From Halomonas cerina (lineage in GTDB: Bacteria; Pseudomonadota; Gammaproteobacteria; Pseudomonadales; Halomonadaceae), in contig NZ_JACHXP010000005.1 in the NCBI RefSeq assembly GCF_014192215.1, forward strand, positions 1 to 64,000: 64,000 bases of DNA, in the 5' to 3' direction. Position numbers and translations under genes: made by a program. Below the pieces are notes generated by a model. It worked only from the letters and a program-made list of their open reading frames with translations, was not told the origin of the DNA and ran no database searches. Shown here piece by piece: positions 43,561 to 52,346 of this stretch. The number at the start of each line of letters is the position of its first letter. Position 1 is the stretch's first letter.

Positions 43561-44508
43561 TCAGTTAGCCGATGTGGCCAGCCCCAGGGCTTGACGCTGG
43601 CGCATCATGACGTCGGGGGGGAGCGGCACGAAGTCCAGCGCCTCGACCACGGCCTGCCCGGCCGGTGACAGCACCAGTTCGAGGAAGGCCCGCTCGGGGG
43701 CTGGCAGGGACTCGCCGGGCGGCAGGTTGACATAGAGATAGAGGTTCCGCGCCAGGGTGTAGTCACCGCTGGCCACCGACGCCGCATCGGGCCAATGCAG
43801 GGCGCCATCGGCATCCCGCCTGGCCAGCCGCTTGACCCCGGCATCGAGGTGATTGAGGCCAGCGTAGCCGAGCGCCCGGGGGTCCTCGGCCACCGCCGCC
43901 ACCACGGCCGCAGAGCCGGGATGCTGGCTCACTTCCGGGCGGAACTGGCCGCCGCAGAGGGCCACTCGCCGGAAGAGCCCATGGGTACCGGACGCGGCGT
44001 TGCGACCATGCAGGCGGATCCGGCCCTCCGGCAGGCCTTTCCCCAGCTGCTGCCAGCGGGTGATGGCATGCTTCCCCCCGCAGCGGCGGTTCACCGAGAA
44101 GATTGCGTCCAGTTCCTCCCGGCTAAGACTCTGCAGGGGATTGTGGCGATGCACCACCACCACCAGGGCATCCTTGGCCACCACCAGTTCCAGAGGCGGG
44201 TAGCCGTGCTGGGCGATGAAGGCCTGCCGCTCACCCTCGGTCATGGGACGCGACATGGGGCCCAGCCGGGTGGTGCCGGCCGTCAGGGCGGGGGGCGCAC
44301 TGGCCGACCCGCTGGCCTGCAGCTGCAGGCGCAGGCCGGGATGCTCACGGGCGAGACGCTCGCCCCAGCGCAGCATCAGCCCGGCCATGGTATCCGAGCC
44401 CACGGTGTCCAGGGTGCCTGTCGGATGATCCGCCATCGCCGAACCGACGAAAAGACCGGCCATGAGCAGCAGGCCGGCTAGCAGCCGGTGACGGACAGGT
44501 GATGCCAT
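43561..44508 (-). CDS. pstS: Phosphate-binding protein PstS
   Basis: A periplasmic phosphate-binding protein of 315 residues with a Sec signal peptide (LLAGLLLMAGLFVGSAMA). GSDTMAGLMLRWGERLA is the phosphate-binding helix start, followed by ASGSASAPPALTAGTTRLGP and the second-lobe motif GRNAASGTHGLF. It is encoded upstream of pstC on the same strand, and a Pho box lies in the gap after it. No Pho box was seen upstream of pstS itself within about 100 bases. Confidence 0.92.
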   Translation of the reverse strand: MASPVRHRLLAGLLLMAGLFVGSAMADHPTGTLDTVGSDTMAGLMLRWGERLAREHPGLRLQLQASGSASAPPALTAGTTRLGPMSRPMTEGERQAFIAQHGYPPLELVVAKDALVVVVHRHNPLQSLSREELDAIFSVNRRCGGKHAITRWQQLGKGLPEGRIRLHGRNAASGTHGLFRRVALCGGQFRPEVSQHPGSAAVVAAVAEDPRALGYAGLNHLDAGVKRLARRDADGALHWPDAASVASGDYTLARNLYLYVNLPPGESLPAPERAFLELVLSPAGQAVVEALDFVPLPPDVMMRQRQALGLATSAN

Positions 44509-44659
44509 ACGGCCTCCGGGAGGGGAGAAAACGAAAAAGGATCATGCGCCTGGAGGTCGACCCACCCTGGCGTTTACCATGATGCGCTGATGCAGGGTGG
44601 CAGCGCCACCTGATCACGCCCCATGCAAGCGACAACAACAATCCAGACAGATCACGCCC

Positions 44660-45067
44660 ATGACCGAACCCGATGATGTCCCTACCCCTCGCGGCCACCT
44701 GACCCTCAAGCTGCTGGCCAGCCGCCAGGACACCAATGTCCACGGCGACCTGCCCGGAGGCTGGCTGGTCGCCCTCATGGACCAGGCCGCTGAGGTCGCC
44801 GCCAGCCACGAGGCACGCGGCCGCACCGCCACCGTGGCCATCGAGGCCATGGATTTCCTCAGCCCGGTCCGGGTGGGCTCCATGGTCAGCATCTTTACCG
44901 AGGTGCGCGAGATCGGTCACAGCTCGATCAAGATCGACGTCGAGGTGTGGATCCGCCCTCCCCAGGAGCGCGACCCCTTCGAGCTGCACAAGGTGACCGC
45001 GGTGCGCTTCGTGATGGTCGCCCTGGACGACAATGGCCGTATCCGTGCCGTGCGCCAGCACGGCTGA
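44660..45067 (+). CDS. Hotdog-fold acyl-CoA thioesterase (YciA-like)
   Basis: A 135-residue thioesterase that would hydrolyse acyl-CoA to free acid and CoA. Features are the family start LTLKLLASRQDTNVHGDLPGG, the central helix LVALMDQAAEVAA with the catalytic aspartate, and TVAIEAMDFLSPVRVGS. ATG 44660 is selected as the first family-like start. It stands alone, divergent from pstS and convergent with the TRAP gene. The substrate is unknown. Confidence 0.85.
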   Translation: MTEPDDVPTPRGHLTLKLLASRQDTNVHGDLPGGWLVALMDQAAEVAASHEARGRTATVAIEAMDFLSPVRVGSMVSIFTEVREIGHSSIKIDVEVWIRPPQERDPFELHKVTAVRFVMVALDDNGRIRAVRQHG

Positions 45068-45113
45068 TCGGTTGTCTTGCCATGCCCAGCGCCGGCTTGT
45101 CTGCGGGAGCGGT

Positions 45114-46220
45114 CTAGTCGCCCGGTGACACCTCGGCCCGTACCTGCTCCCGCGCCTTCAGGTAGGCGAACTCGCCCACGTCGGTGAAGGGCCTGACCTT
45201 TTGCTGGAAGGCCCGATAGGAGTCGTAGACCTTGCGCGACTGTGGATCGCTGTCGACCTGCGCCTGGAGCACCTGCTGCGAGGACTCGAACAGCGCGGCC
45301 ATGACGTCATCGGGGAAGGTCCTGAGTTCCACGCCATGCTCGCTGACCAGGGTCTGCAGCGCCTCAGCATTGCGCAGCGCGAACTCGCTGATCATCGCCA
45401 GGTTGGAGGCCCGGGCCGCCTCGCTGACCACGGCCTTGAGGTCATCGGGCAGTGCCTTCCAGGCATCCAGGTTGACGGTGCCCTCGAGGACGGCACTCGG
45501 CTCGTTCCAGGCGGAAGTGTAGTAGTACCGGGCAACCTGGTGCAGGCCGAAGGCCAGGTCATTGTAGGGGCCCACCCAGTCGGCGGCGTCCAGGACCCCG
45601 GTCTGCATGGCGGTGAAGATCTCACCGCCGGGCATGTTCACCGTGGTCACTCCGATGCCGTTCATCGCCTGGCCGGCCAGGCCCGGCAGACGCAGCTTGA
45701 GCCCCTGCATGTCCTCCAGGGAGTCGATCTCCTTCTTGAACCAGCCCGCCATCTGGGTGCCGGTGTTGCCCACCGGGAAGGGCTTGAGGTTGTGCTCGGC
45801 ATAGAGTTCGTCCCACAGCGCCTGACCGTCGCCGTAGTAGAGCCAGGCGTTGGTCTCGGTGGTGGTCATGCCGAAGGGCACGGCGGTGAAGAACTGCGAG
45901 GCCGGGGTCTTGCCGCGCCAGTAGTAGGAGGCGGAGTGCCCCATTTCGGCGGTGCCCTGACTCACAGCGTCGAAGACCTCCATGGCCGGCACCAGCTCGC
46001 CGGCGCCATGCACCCGGATGCGCATCCGGCCCCCGGACATCCGCTCGATTCGTGCGGCGAAGTCATTGGCCCCGGTCCCCAGGGCAGGAAAGTTCTTCGG
46101 CCAGGAGGTCACCATGTCCCAGGTGATGGTCGGCTGGGCGGTGGCGCTGGTAACGAAGGGCGCGGCGACGGCGCCGGTGGCACCGGCGCCGAGGGTCTTG
46201 AGAAACTTCCGACGTTGCAT
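45114..46220 (-). CDS. TRAP-type (DctP family) solute-binding protein, Tat-exported
   Basis: A 368-residue periplasmic binding protein of a tripartite (TRAP) importer. The N terminus MQRRKFLKTLGAGATGAVAA has a twin-arginine export signal. The body has the family segments SWPKNFPALGTGANDFAARI, GNTGTQMAGWFKKEI and LPGLAGQAMNGIGVTTVNM, resembling binding proteins for small organic (2-oxo) acids. No membrane subunits (DctQ, DctM) lie next to it. ATG 46220 is chosen over the longer in-frame upstream start because it begins the export signal. Confidence 0.86.
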   Translation of the reverse strand: MQRRKFLKTLGAGATGAVAAPFVTSATAQPTITWDMVTSWPKNFPALGTGANDFAARIERMSGGRMRIRVHGAGELVPAMEVFDAVSQGTAEMGHSASYYWRGKTPASQFFTAVPFGMTTTETNAWLYYGDGQALWDELYAEHNLKPFPVGNTGTQMAGWFKKEIDSLEDMQGLKLRLPGLAGQAMNGIGVTTVNMPGGEIFTAMQTGVLDAADWVGPYNDLAFGLHQVARYYYTSAWNEPSAVLEGTVNLDAWKALPDDLKAVVSEAARASNLAMISEFALRNAEALQTLVSEHGVELRTFPDDVMAALFESSQQVLQAQVDSDPQSRKVYDSYRAFQQKVRPFTDVGEFAYLKAREQVRAEVSPGD

Positions 46221-46344
46221 GGCGGACGAGGCTCCAGGGTGGCGGTCGAGGCGCGGATTGCGCGGTGTCTGCCTCGGAGTATGCGCGACAATCGATTTGA
46301 CCGGCAAGCCGAAGGGGATGACGCTGACGTCAACGGAAAGATAA

Positions 46345-48543
46345 CTAGAGGGGGGTCAGCTTGGCAAAGCCCAGCACCAGCCACTTGTCGCCCTCGCCCT
46401 CGAAGCTGACCTGGACCCGGGCCCGTTCGCCCTCGCCCTCGGCATTGAGGATCACCCCCTCGCCGAACACCGGGTGGCTGACCCGCTGACCGAGGCTCAG
46501 GCTGGGCAGCTCGCCACCGCCATTCACCCGGGTCTGGCGGGGGGCGGGCCGCGAGGCGGTGACCGGACGCGAGACCTGGCCGCGCAGGCGTACCTCCTCG
46601 AGGCACGCCTCGGGCAACTCGCGCAGAAAGCGCGAGGGGCGCTGGAAGGTCTCCTTGCCATGCAGGCGGCGGATCTCGGCATGGGTCAGGTAGAGCTTAT
46701 GCATGGCACGGGTCAGCCCCACATAGCACAGCCGCCGCTCCTCCTCCAGGCGGCCGGGCTCCTCCAGCGACATCCGGTGGGGGAAGAGTCCCTCCTCCAC
46801 GCCGGCAATGAACACCACCGGGAACTCCAGGCCCTTGGCCGAGTGCAGCGTCATCAGCTGCACGCCGTCCTCGAACTCGTCGGCCTCGTGATCGCCGGCA
46901 TTCAGCGCCGCCTCGACCAGGAAGGCCTCCAGCGCCGCCATGCCCTCGCCTGCCTCCGGCGGCTCGAAGGCCTCGCCCTGGGTGAAGGCCCGGGCGGCGG
47001 TGACCAGTTCCTCGAGGTTCTCGACCCGCGCTTGGCCCTTCTCGCCCTTCTCGTGGCGGTGATGTTCCACCAGGCCGGAACGCTCGTTGACGTGGTCGAT
47101 GATCTCATGGAGCGCCAGGCCCGCGGTCTCGTTGTCGAGGCGTTCGATGAGGTCGGCGAAGGCCTTGACCGCCGAGGCGGCGCGCCCCTTCAGCGAGCCG
47201 TCGAGCTGGACGTCATGCAGCGCCTGCCACAGCGAGACGCCGCTCTGGCGGGCCTGCTCGCGCAGCACCTCCACGGTGCGGGTACCGATGCCCCGCGCGG
47301 GCAGGTTGATCACCCGCTCCAGCGAGGCATCGTCGTCACGATTGAGCAGCAGACGTAGGTAGGCCAGGGCGTTCTTGATCTCCAGGCGCTCGTAAAAGCG
47401 CTGGCCGCCATAGATGCGATAGGGCACGCCCTGGCGGATCAGGGTCTCCTCCAGCACCCGTGACTGGGCATTGGAGCGGTAGAGGATGGCGATGTCGCGG
47501 CGGCTGATGCCCGCCTCGACCTTCTCGCGGAGGGTATCGACGATGAAGCGGGCCTCGTCGAGGTCATTGAAGCCGCTGTAGAGCGAGATCGGCTCGCCCC
47601 GATCGCCGGCGGTCCACAACTCCTTGCCCATGCGCTCGGCATTGTGGTGGATCAGGGCGTTGGCGGCCTCGAGGATGGCGCTGGTGGAGCGGTAGTTCTG
47701 TTCCAGACGCACCGTCCGGGTGGCTGGAAACTCCTGCTCGAAACGCCGGATGTTCTCGATCCGCGCGCCGCGCCAGCCGTAGATCGACTGGTCGTCGTCG
47801 CCCACCACCGTCATCGGCGTGCGCATGCCGGTGAGCAGCTTGAGCCAGGCGTACTGCAGGGTGTTGGTGTCTTGGAACTCGTCGACCAGCACATGGGCGA
47901 AGCGCGCCTGATAGTGAGCCAGCAGCGCCGGATTGTCACGCAGCAGCTCGAGGCTTCGCAGCAGCAGCTCACCGAAGTCCACCAGGCCGCCACGCTCGCA
48001 GGTCAGCTGATAGCGTTCAAAGAGCTCGACCATCTGGGCCAGGTAGGCGTCGCCATGGGCATCCACCTGATGGGGACGCAGGCCCTCCTCCTTGCAGCCC
48101 GAGATGAAGGACTGGACTTGGCGCGGCGGGAAGCGCTCGTCGTCGATGCGGTTATCCTTGAGCAGACGCTTGATCAGCCTAAGCTGATCATCGCTATCGA
48201 TGATCTGGAAGTGCTGGGGCAGGCGGGCATCCTGCCAGTGAGTGCGCAGCAGGCGATGGGCGATGGAGTGGAAGGTCCCGACCCAGACGTGGCGCAGCGA
48301 GATGCCCAGCAGCGCCTCCAGGCGGGTGCGCATCTCGCGGGCGGCCTTGTTGGTGAAGGTCACCGCCAGCACGGCATAGGGTGAGAGGCCCTCGGCCTGC
48401 ATCAGCCAGGCGATGCGATGCACGAGTACCCGGGTCTTGCCGGAGCCCGCCCCGGCCAGCACCAGCATGTTGCCCTGGGGAGCGCTGACGGCCTCTCGCT
48501 GGGCCGGGTTCAGGTGGTCGAGAATCGCCGTGACGTCGTCCAT
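46345..48543 (-). CDS. uvrD: DNA helicase II UvrD
   Basis: A 732-residue superfamily 1 helicase of nucleotide excision and mismatch repair. Motifs in order are LAGAGSGKTRVL, AVTFTNKAAREM, VDEFQDTN, VGDDDQSIYGWRGARIEN, LEQNYRSTSAILEAAN, LMTLHSAKGLEFPVVFIAGVEEG and YVGLTRAMHKL. The C-terminal Tudor-like domain ends RVQVSFEGEGDKWLVL. The start MDDVTAILDHLNPAQREAV is the UvrD type. An in-frame extension upstream crosses a REP element and a G-rich repeat and is non-coding. Confidence 0.95.
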   Translation of the reverse strand: MDDVTAILDHLNPAQREAVSAPQGNMLVLAGAGSGKTRVLVHRIAWLMQAEGLSPYAVLAVTFTNKAAREMRTRLEALLGISLRHVWVGTFHSIAHRLLRTHWQDARLPQHFQIIDSDDQLRLIKRLLKDNRIDDERFPPRQVQSFISGCKEEGLRPHQVDAHGDAYLAQMVELFERYQLTCERGGLVDFGELLLRSLELLRDNPALLAHYQARFAHVLVDEFQDTNTLQYAWLKLLTGMRTPMTVVGDDDQSIYGWRGARIENIRRFEQEFPATRTVRLEQNYRSTSAILEAANALIHHNAERMGKELWTAGDRGEPISLYSGFNDLDEARFIVDTLREKVEAGISRRDIAILYRSNAQSRVLEETLIRQGVPYRIYGGQRFYERLEIKNALAYLRLLLNRDDDASLERVINLPARGIGTRTVEVLREQARQSGVSLWQALHDVQLDGSLKGRAASAVKAFADLIERLDNETAGLALHEIIDHVNERSGLVEHHRHEKGEKGQARVENLEELVTAARAFTQGEAFEPPEAGEGMAALEAFLVEAALNAGDHEADEFEDGVQLMTLHSAKGLEFPVVFIAGVEEGLFPHRMSLEEPGRLEEERRLCYVGLTRAMHKLYLTHAEIRRLHGKETFQRPSRFLRELPEACLEEVRLRGQVSRPVTASRPAPRQTRVNGGGELPSLSLGQRVSHPVFGEGVILNAEGEGERARVQVSFEGEGDKWLVLGFAKLTPL

Positions 48544-48588
48544 GGGGAAGGCATCGCTGCTCGGAAAATGGGCGGACAGCTTAGCATA

Positions 48589-48615
48589 GGGGCAAGGGGC
48601 AAGGGGCAAGGGGCA
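48589..48615. repeat. GGGGCAA repeat (four units)
   Basis: Four tandem GGGGCAA units on the plus strand, about 45 bases upstream of the uvrD start (divergent side). It has GGGG runs every seven bases, fitting the G-quadruplex pattern. Resembles the longer heptamer arrays after rep and recG in unit length but not in sequence. Confidence 0.85.
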
Positions 48616-48616
48616 G

Positions 48617-48653
48617 CGTAGGTCGGGTAAGCGAGCCTGCGAGCGTACCCGAC
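48617..48653. repeat. REP-like palindrome, copy B
   Basis: GTCGGGTA (48622) and TACCCGAC (48646) form 8-bp inverted arms. About 35 of 37 bases match copy A at 15769-15804 in the opposite orientation. It sits between uvrD and the HexR-type regulator with a second REP-type sequence 28 bases away. Confidence 0.75.
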
Positions 48654-48680
48654 GGACCAACCCGACAGCATCTTTGAATC

Positions 48681-48711
48681 GTCGGATGCGCCTTCGGCTT
48701 ATCCGACCTAC
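48681..48711. repeat. REP-like palindrome, second type
   Basis: GTCGGAT (48681) and ATCCGAC (48701) flank a GCCTTCGGC hairpin, followed by CTAC. This is very close to the REP consensus of enterobacteria and Pseudomonas. It lies just beyond the 3' end of the HexR gene. Confidence 0.75.
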
Positions 48712-48734
48712 AACGCTGGGCGCTGCCTGAAGGG

Positions 48735-49589
48735 CTATTCTTGCTCCGGGAAGCGCAGCGGATTGAGGCTCTTCTTCACTTCCCTGAGCTGCTCGGCGAG
48801 CTTGGGCCCCCGGGTCTTGGCCACGCCCACCGCCAGCACGTCGATCAGCACCAGATGGGCGATACGCGAGCTCATCGGGGTATAGATCTCGGTATCCTCG
48901 TGGACGTCGATGTACAGCGGCAGGGTCACCTCCTCGGCCAGCGGCGAGCCGCTGGGGCACAGGCCAATCACCGTGGCGCCGGCCTCACGGGCCAGTCGCA
49001 CGCTGGCCACCAGGGCCCGGGTGCGGCCGGTCTGGGAGATCGCCACCACCACGTCGCCCTCCTTGAGGGTCACCGCCGACATGTTCTGCATATGCGGGTC
49101 GGCATAGGCCGCGGTGGAGATCTGCAGGCGAAAGAACTTGTGCTGGGCATCGAAGGCCACCGCGCCGGAGGCGCCGAAGCCGTAGAACTCCACCCGGTGG
49201 GCCATGGCCAGGGCATTGATCGCCTGGCTCAGGGCCTCGTTGTCGAGACGGTCACGTACCGACAGCAGGGTCCCCACGGTAGAGTCGAAGATGCTCTGGG
49301 AGAATTCCGCCACCGAGTCGCTGTCGTTCATCGAGAACTGGGCGAACTGGCTGCCAGTGGCCAGCATCTGGGCCAGCTTGAGCTTGAAGTCCTGGAAGCC
49401 GTTGCAGCCCAGGGCCCGGCAGAAGCGCACCACGGTGGGCTCGCTGACCTTGGCCTCGGTGGCCAGGTCAACGATGCGCATGTGGATGACTTCCTCGGGG
49501 TGGCGCAGCACGAAACGCGCCACCTTCTGTTCGGAGCGGCGGAAATGCTCCATGCGACGTCTCATTTCATCGAATAGGGCACGGCTCAC
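48735..49589 (-). CDS. hexR: HexR-type (RpiR family) transcriptional regulator
   Basis: A 284-residue regulator with an N-terminal RpiR helix-turn-helix (LATEAKVSEPTVVRFCRALGCNGFQDFKLKLA) and a C-terminal SIS sugar-phosphate-binding domain (EFYGFGASGAVAFDAQHKF, VVAISQTGRTRALVA). HexR controls Entner-Doudoroff and central-carbon genes in Pseudomonas and Halomonas relatives and releases DNA on binding 2-keto-3-deoxy-6-phosphogluconate. GTG 49589 is preceded by AGGAGA 6 bases upstream. The family also contains other sugar regulators, so the symbol is probable rather than certain. Confidence 0.8.
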   Translation of the reverse strand: MSRALFDEMRRRMEHFRRSEQKVARFVLRHPEEVIHMRIVDLATEAKVSEPTVVRFCRALGCNGFQDFKLKLAQMLATGSQFAQFSMNDSDSVAEFSQSIFDSTVGTLLSVRDRLDNEALSQAINALAMAHRVEFYGFGASGAVAFDAQHKFFRLQISTAAYADPHMQNMSAVTLKEGDVVVAISQTGRTRALVASVRLAREAGATVIGLCPSGSPLAEEVTLPLYIDVHEDTEIYTPMSSRIAHLVLIDVLAVGVAKTRGPKLAEQLREVKKSLNPLRFPEQE

Positions 49590-49846
49590 GCGGCTCTCCT
49601 TAGTTGACGGGCAGGGCCTGGACGGGCAGACCGGACCGGATCGAGGTCTCAGGCGTTCAGTATGCCCCAAGCGGGCCGACGATGCCCCCTTCGGACCACG
49701 CGGATCGGCATAAGCCAGCGTTGGAGCAGCGTTGCGCAATTACGGCACACACCGTCATCAAACTGTCAAGTGGGGTATAGTAGGAATTGCAGTGTCGCGC
49801 AGCGTCCCTGATGCCGGCACATTCACTGCAGACAGGAGAGTCGATC

Positions 49847-50053
49847 ATGCGCAATGTCGAACGGTTAACCTCCCTGAAGAGCGAACTTCTCGACATCTTC
49901 ATGAGCATGGAAGTCGCCGCACACGAGCAGCGCTCCCGCACCGCCGCCCGGCGCAATCTGCGCGCCCGCCGCGGTATCGAACTGCACAATGAGTTCAAGC
50001 GGCTGAGCCAGGACATCGCCCCGCTGCCCGAGGCCGAGGACGAGATGCACTGA
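49847..50053 (+). CDS. Small basic protein of unknown function
   Basis: A 68-residue protein, MRNVERLTSLKSELLDIFMS onward, with a strongly basic middle (RSRTAARRNLRARRGIE) and helical character, ending with an acidic tail. GGAGAG precedes the ATG by 7 bases, and a terminator follows 33 bases after the stop, so it looks like a real single gene. I do not recognise the family. It has no signal peptide or membrane segment. Confidence 0.7.
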   Translation: MRNVERLTSLKSELLDIFMSMEVAAHEQRSRTAARRNLRARRGIELHNEFKRLSQDIAPLPEAEDEMH

Positions 50054-50086
50054 ACGCCTCACTCGAGGGCATGCCCCACACGCAGC

Positions 50087-50108
50087 GAACCCCGCCGAGG
50101 CGGGGTTC
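50087..50108. terminator. Hairpin between the small gene and the transporter
   Basis: GAACCCCGCC and GGCGGGGTTC form a perfect 10-bp stem on a GA loop. It separates two convergent genes and may stop transcription from both. No long T run follows. Confidence 0.7.
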
Positions 50109-50144
50109 GTGAGGGGCCATGAGCCCCGGGGTCGAGCGGCCGGC

Positions 50145-51485
50145 TCAGAGGCTGGAGACGAAGACCACGATCACCCCGATGGGCGCCACGTAGCGGGCCA
50201 CCAAGTGCCACAGGGTGGCCGAACCGCCCTTGAGGCCCAGTTCTGTCTCGACGCTCTGGCGCTCCAGAGCCCAGGCGACGAAGACGATGGCCCCCAGGCC
50301 GGTGAGCGGCAGCATGAACTTGCTGGTCAGCTTGTCCAGCAGGTCGAACACGCCCAGCCCGAAGAGCACGGGATCGCTCCAGACATTGAACGACAACAGC
50401 GCCGCGATGCCCAGCGCCCAGGCGCCGATACCCGCTACTAAGGTGGACATGACGCGGGAGAGCGGCGTGCGCTCCTCGACGAACTCTACCACCGGCTCCA
50501 GCAGCGAGATGGCCGAGGTCAGGGCGGCGAAGGTCAGCAACAGGAAGAACAGCAGCCCGAGGATGACACCTCCCCCCATGTTGCCGAAGGCCAGCGGCAG
50601 GGTGACGAAGATCAGGCCGGGGCCGGAGGCCAGGTCGAGGCCGTTGGCGAAGACGATGGGAAAGATCGCCAGGCCAGCCCCCAAGGCGATGACGGTATCC
50701 ATGATCACCACGGTACGCGCGGTCTTGAGCAGGTTGACGTCCTCGCCCAGGTAGGAGCCATAGGCCATCATGATGCCCATGCCCAGCGACAGGGTGAAGA
50801 AGGCGTGCCCCAAGGCCGCCAGCACCGTCTCGCCGGTCAGCGCGCTCCAGTCGGGATTGAACATGTAGCCGAGTGCCTGACCGAAGTAGCCGGTGGTCAT
50901 GCCGTAGCCGATCAGCACCACCAGCAGGACTCCCAGCGCGGGCATCAGGGTACGCACGGCACTCTCGAGCCCCTTGGTCACCCCGCGGGCCACGATACCG
51001 ATCACCAGCAGCATGAAGACCGAATGGCCTGCCAGCAGCAGGCCGGGGCTGGCCAGCATGCCACTGAACAGCTCGCCGATGCCGTCGGCATCCTGGCCGC
51101 TGAAGACGCCCGTGACGGAGCTCAGGGTATAGTAGAGCGACCAGCCACCGATCACGCTGTAGAAGGAGAGAATCAGGAAGGCGCCGAGAATGCCGCTGAC
51201 GCCCACCAGCAGCCAGGCACGGTTACGGCCGGCCTGGTGGGCCACGTCGGCCATGGCATTGATGGGATTCTCCTGACCACGCCGGCCGATCAGCCATTCC
51301 GCCACCAGGATTGGCAGGCCGATCAGGGCGATACAGAGCAGATAGACCAGCACGAAGGCCGCCCCACCGCTCTCGCCCACCATGTAGGGAAACTTCCAGA
51401 TATTGCCCAGGCCGACCGCGGAACCCGTTGCCGCGAGAATGAAAGTCAGCCGAGAGGACCAGTGTGCATGTTGCGTGTTGGACAT
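50145..51485 (-). CDS. Sodium-dependent transporter (NSS/SNF family)
   Basis: A 446-residue sodium symporter of the neurotransmitter:sodium symporter family with about 11-12 transmembrane helices. The family start WSSRLTFILAATGSAVGLGN has the unwound first helix that binds sodium and substrate, followed by GNIWKFPYMVGESGGAAF. Bacterial members import amino acids such as tryptophan, tyrosine or leucine; the substrate here is not clear. No regulator is adjacent. Confidence 0.9.
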   Translation of the reverse strand: MSNTQHAHWSSRLTFILAATGSAVGLGNIWKFPYMVGESGGAAFVLVYLLCIALIGLPILVAEWLIGRRGQENPINAMADVAHQAGRNRAWLLVGVSGILGAFLILSFYSVIGGWSLYYTLSSVTGVFSGQDADGIGELFSGMLASPGLLLAGHSVFMLLVIGIVARGVTKGLESAVRTLMPALGVLLVVLIGYGMTTGYFGQALGYMFNPDWSALTGETVLAALGHAFFTLSLGMGIMMAYGSYLGEDVNLLKTARTVVIMDTVIALGAGLAIFPIVFANGLDLASGPGLIFVTLPLAFGNMGGGVILGLLFFLLLTFAALTSAISLLEPVVEFVEERTPLSRVMSTLVAGIGAWALGIAALLSFNVWSDPVLFGLGVFDLLDKLTSKFMLPLTGLGAIVFVAWALERQSVETELGLKGGSATLWHLVARYVAPIGVIVVFVSSL

Positions 51486-51905
51486 AAATCACCCTGAGGA
51501 TACGTGTCGTCATCGATCGATCGGATGCAATGACGGCGTTGTGGTTGTAGTCGCCACGTCCGCGGACTCCCGGATCACGGGATGCCGCATTCAAGGGCAT
51601 AACAGATGCCAAGCAGGATCGCTGCCGAGGCAATACCTCCGTGCTGCCGGTAAGGACGCACAGCGGGGCGGGAACCTCGGGGGATCAAGGCGGCGATTCA
51701 CGCAGGATAGGCGTAAAAGCCCGCAATTTCCCCATGGCAAGTGACGCTCGACCCGTAAAAGTATCCGATCATACGCTTGATGGCCAGCCATGTCGGCGAA
51801 ACCGGCGCCGTCATTTGACGGTAGTCAGAACAGGCAAGCCTGGCGTTCGCCAGGGAAGGGGAAGCGAAGGGAGATCGGCCAAGGCGGCAGGGAGGCCCGG
51901 GCCAG
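51486..51905. other. Non-coding stretch between transporter and DUF72 remnant
   Basis: About 420 bases with no credible gene on either strand. Short overlapping frames here have arginine/proline-biased composition and no recognisable similarity. The right part may be the decayed 3' end of the DUF72 pseudogene, and the left part probably holds the promoter of the sodium symporter. Confidence 0.5.
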
Positions 51906-52346
51906 CTAGGGCGCGCCACGCTTGTCGGCAGTATGCACAAAAAGGAAAGGGGTTTTCCCCTGTTTTATCCACAAGGCGAGACGCTCGATCCACGTCGTGA
52001 AATAGCGGCGATTGCGGAACCCGTCAAGGTGACCGATGAAGCGCACTAGGGGAAAATTTCCTGTCGAGATCACGTGCAGCGGACGTTTCGGCTTCTCGGA
52101 CTGGGCCTTCTGCAGGCCGGGAGGTCATCGGCCGGGGGTGAAGAATAGCGGCCGAACATCGAGTATCACCCGGTTCGCCCCATGAGTTATCAACAACCTG
52201 TTGAACGCCGTCTCGACGCTCTCCTTGTGGAGGAATTCCCTGTGCCGCACCTCCATGGCCCAGGGAATTTCCCTGGGCCACCGGATCAGCAGCGCCTCGA
52301 TAAAGGCCACGAACTCGGCCCCGTTCCGGCGAGGCGTTGGCCACAC
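51906..52346 (-). pseudogene. DUF72 (YecE-like) remnant
   Basis: On the minus strand, one frame reads FVAFIEALLIRWPREIPWAM, EVRHREFLHKESVE and GANRVILDVRPLFFTPGR. It hits a TGA at 52125-52127, then continues in the same frame as PLHVISTGNFPLVRFIGHLD and PFLFVHTADKRGAP, ending at TAG 51906-51908. These match the second half of DUF72 proteins. About 100 N-terminal residues are missing; the fragment abuts the glmS stop. It is therefore a truncated gene with at least one in-frame stop. Confidence 0.78.

Noticed and set aside
46345..48960. Long version of UvrD starting near 48960
   Set aside because: The extra N-terminal codons cross a G-rich repeat and two REP palindromes; the family start is MDDVTAILDHL at 48543.
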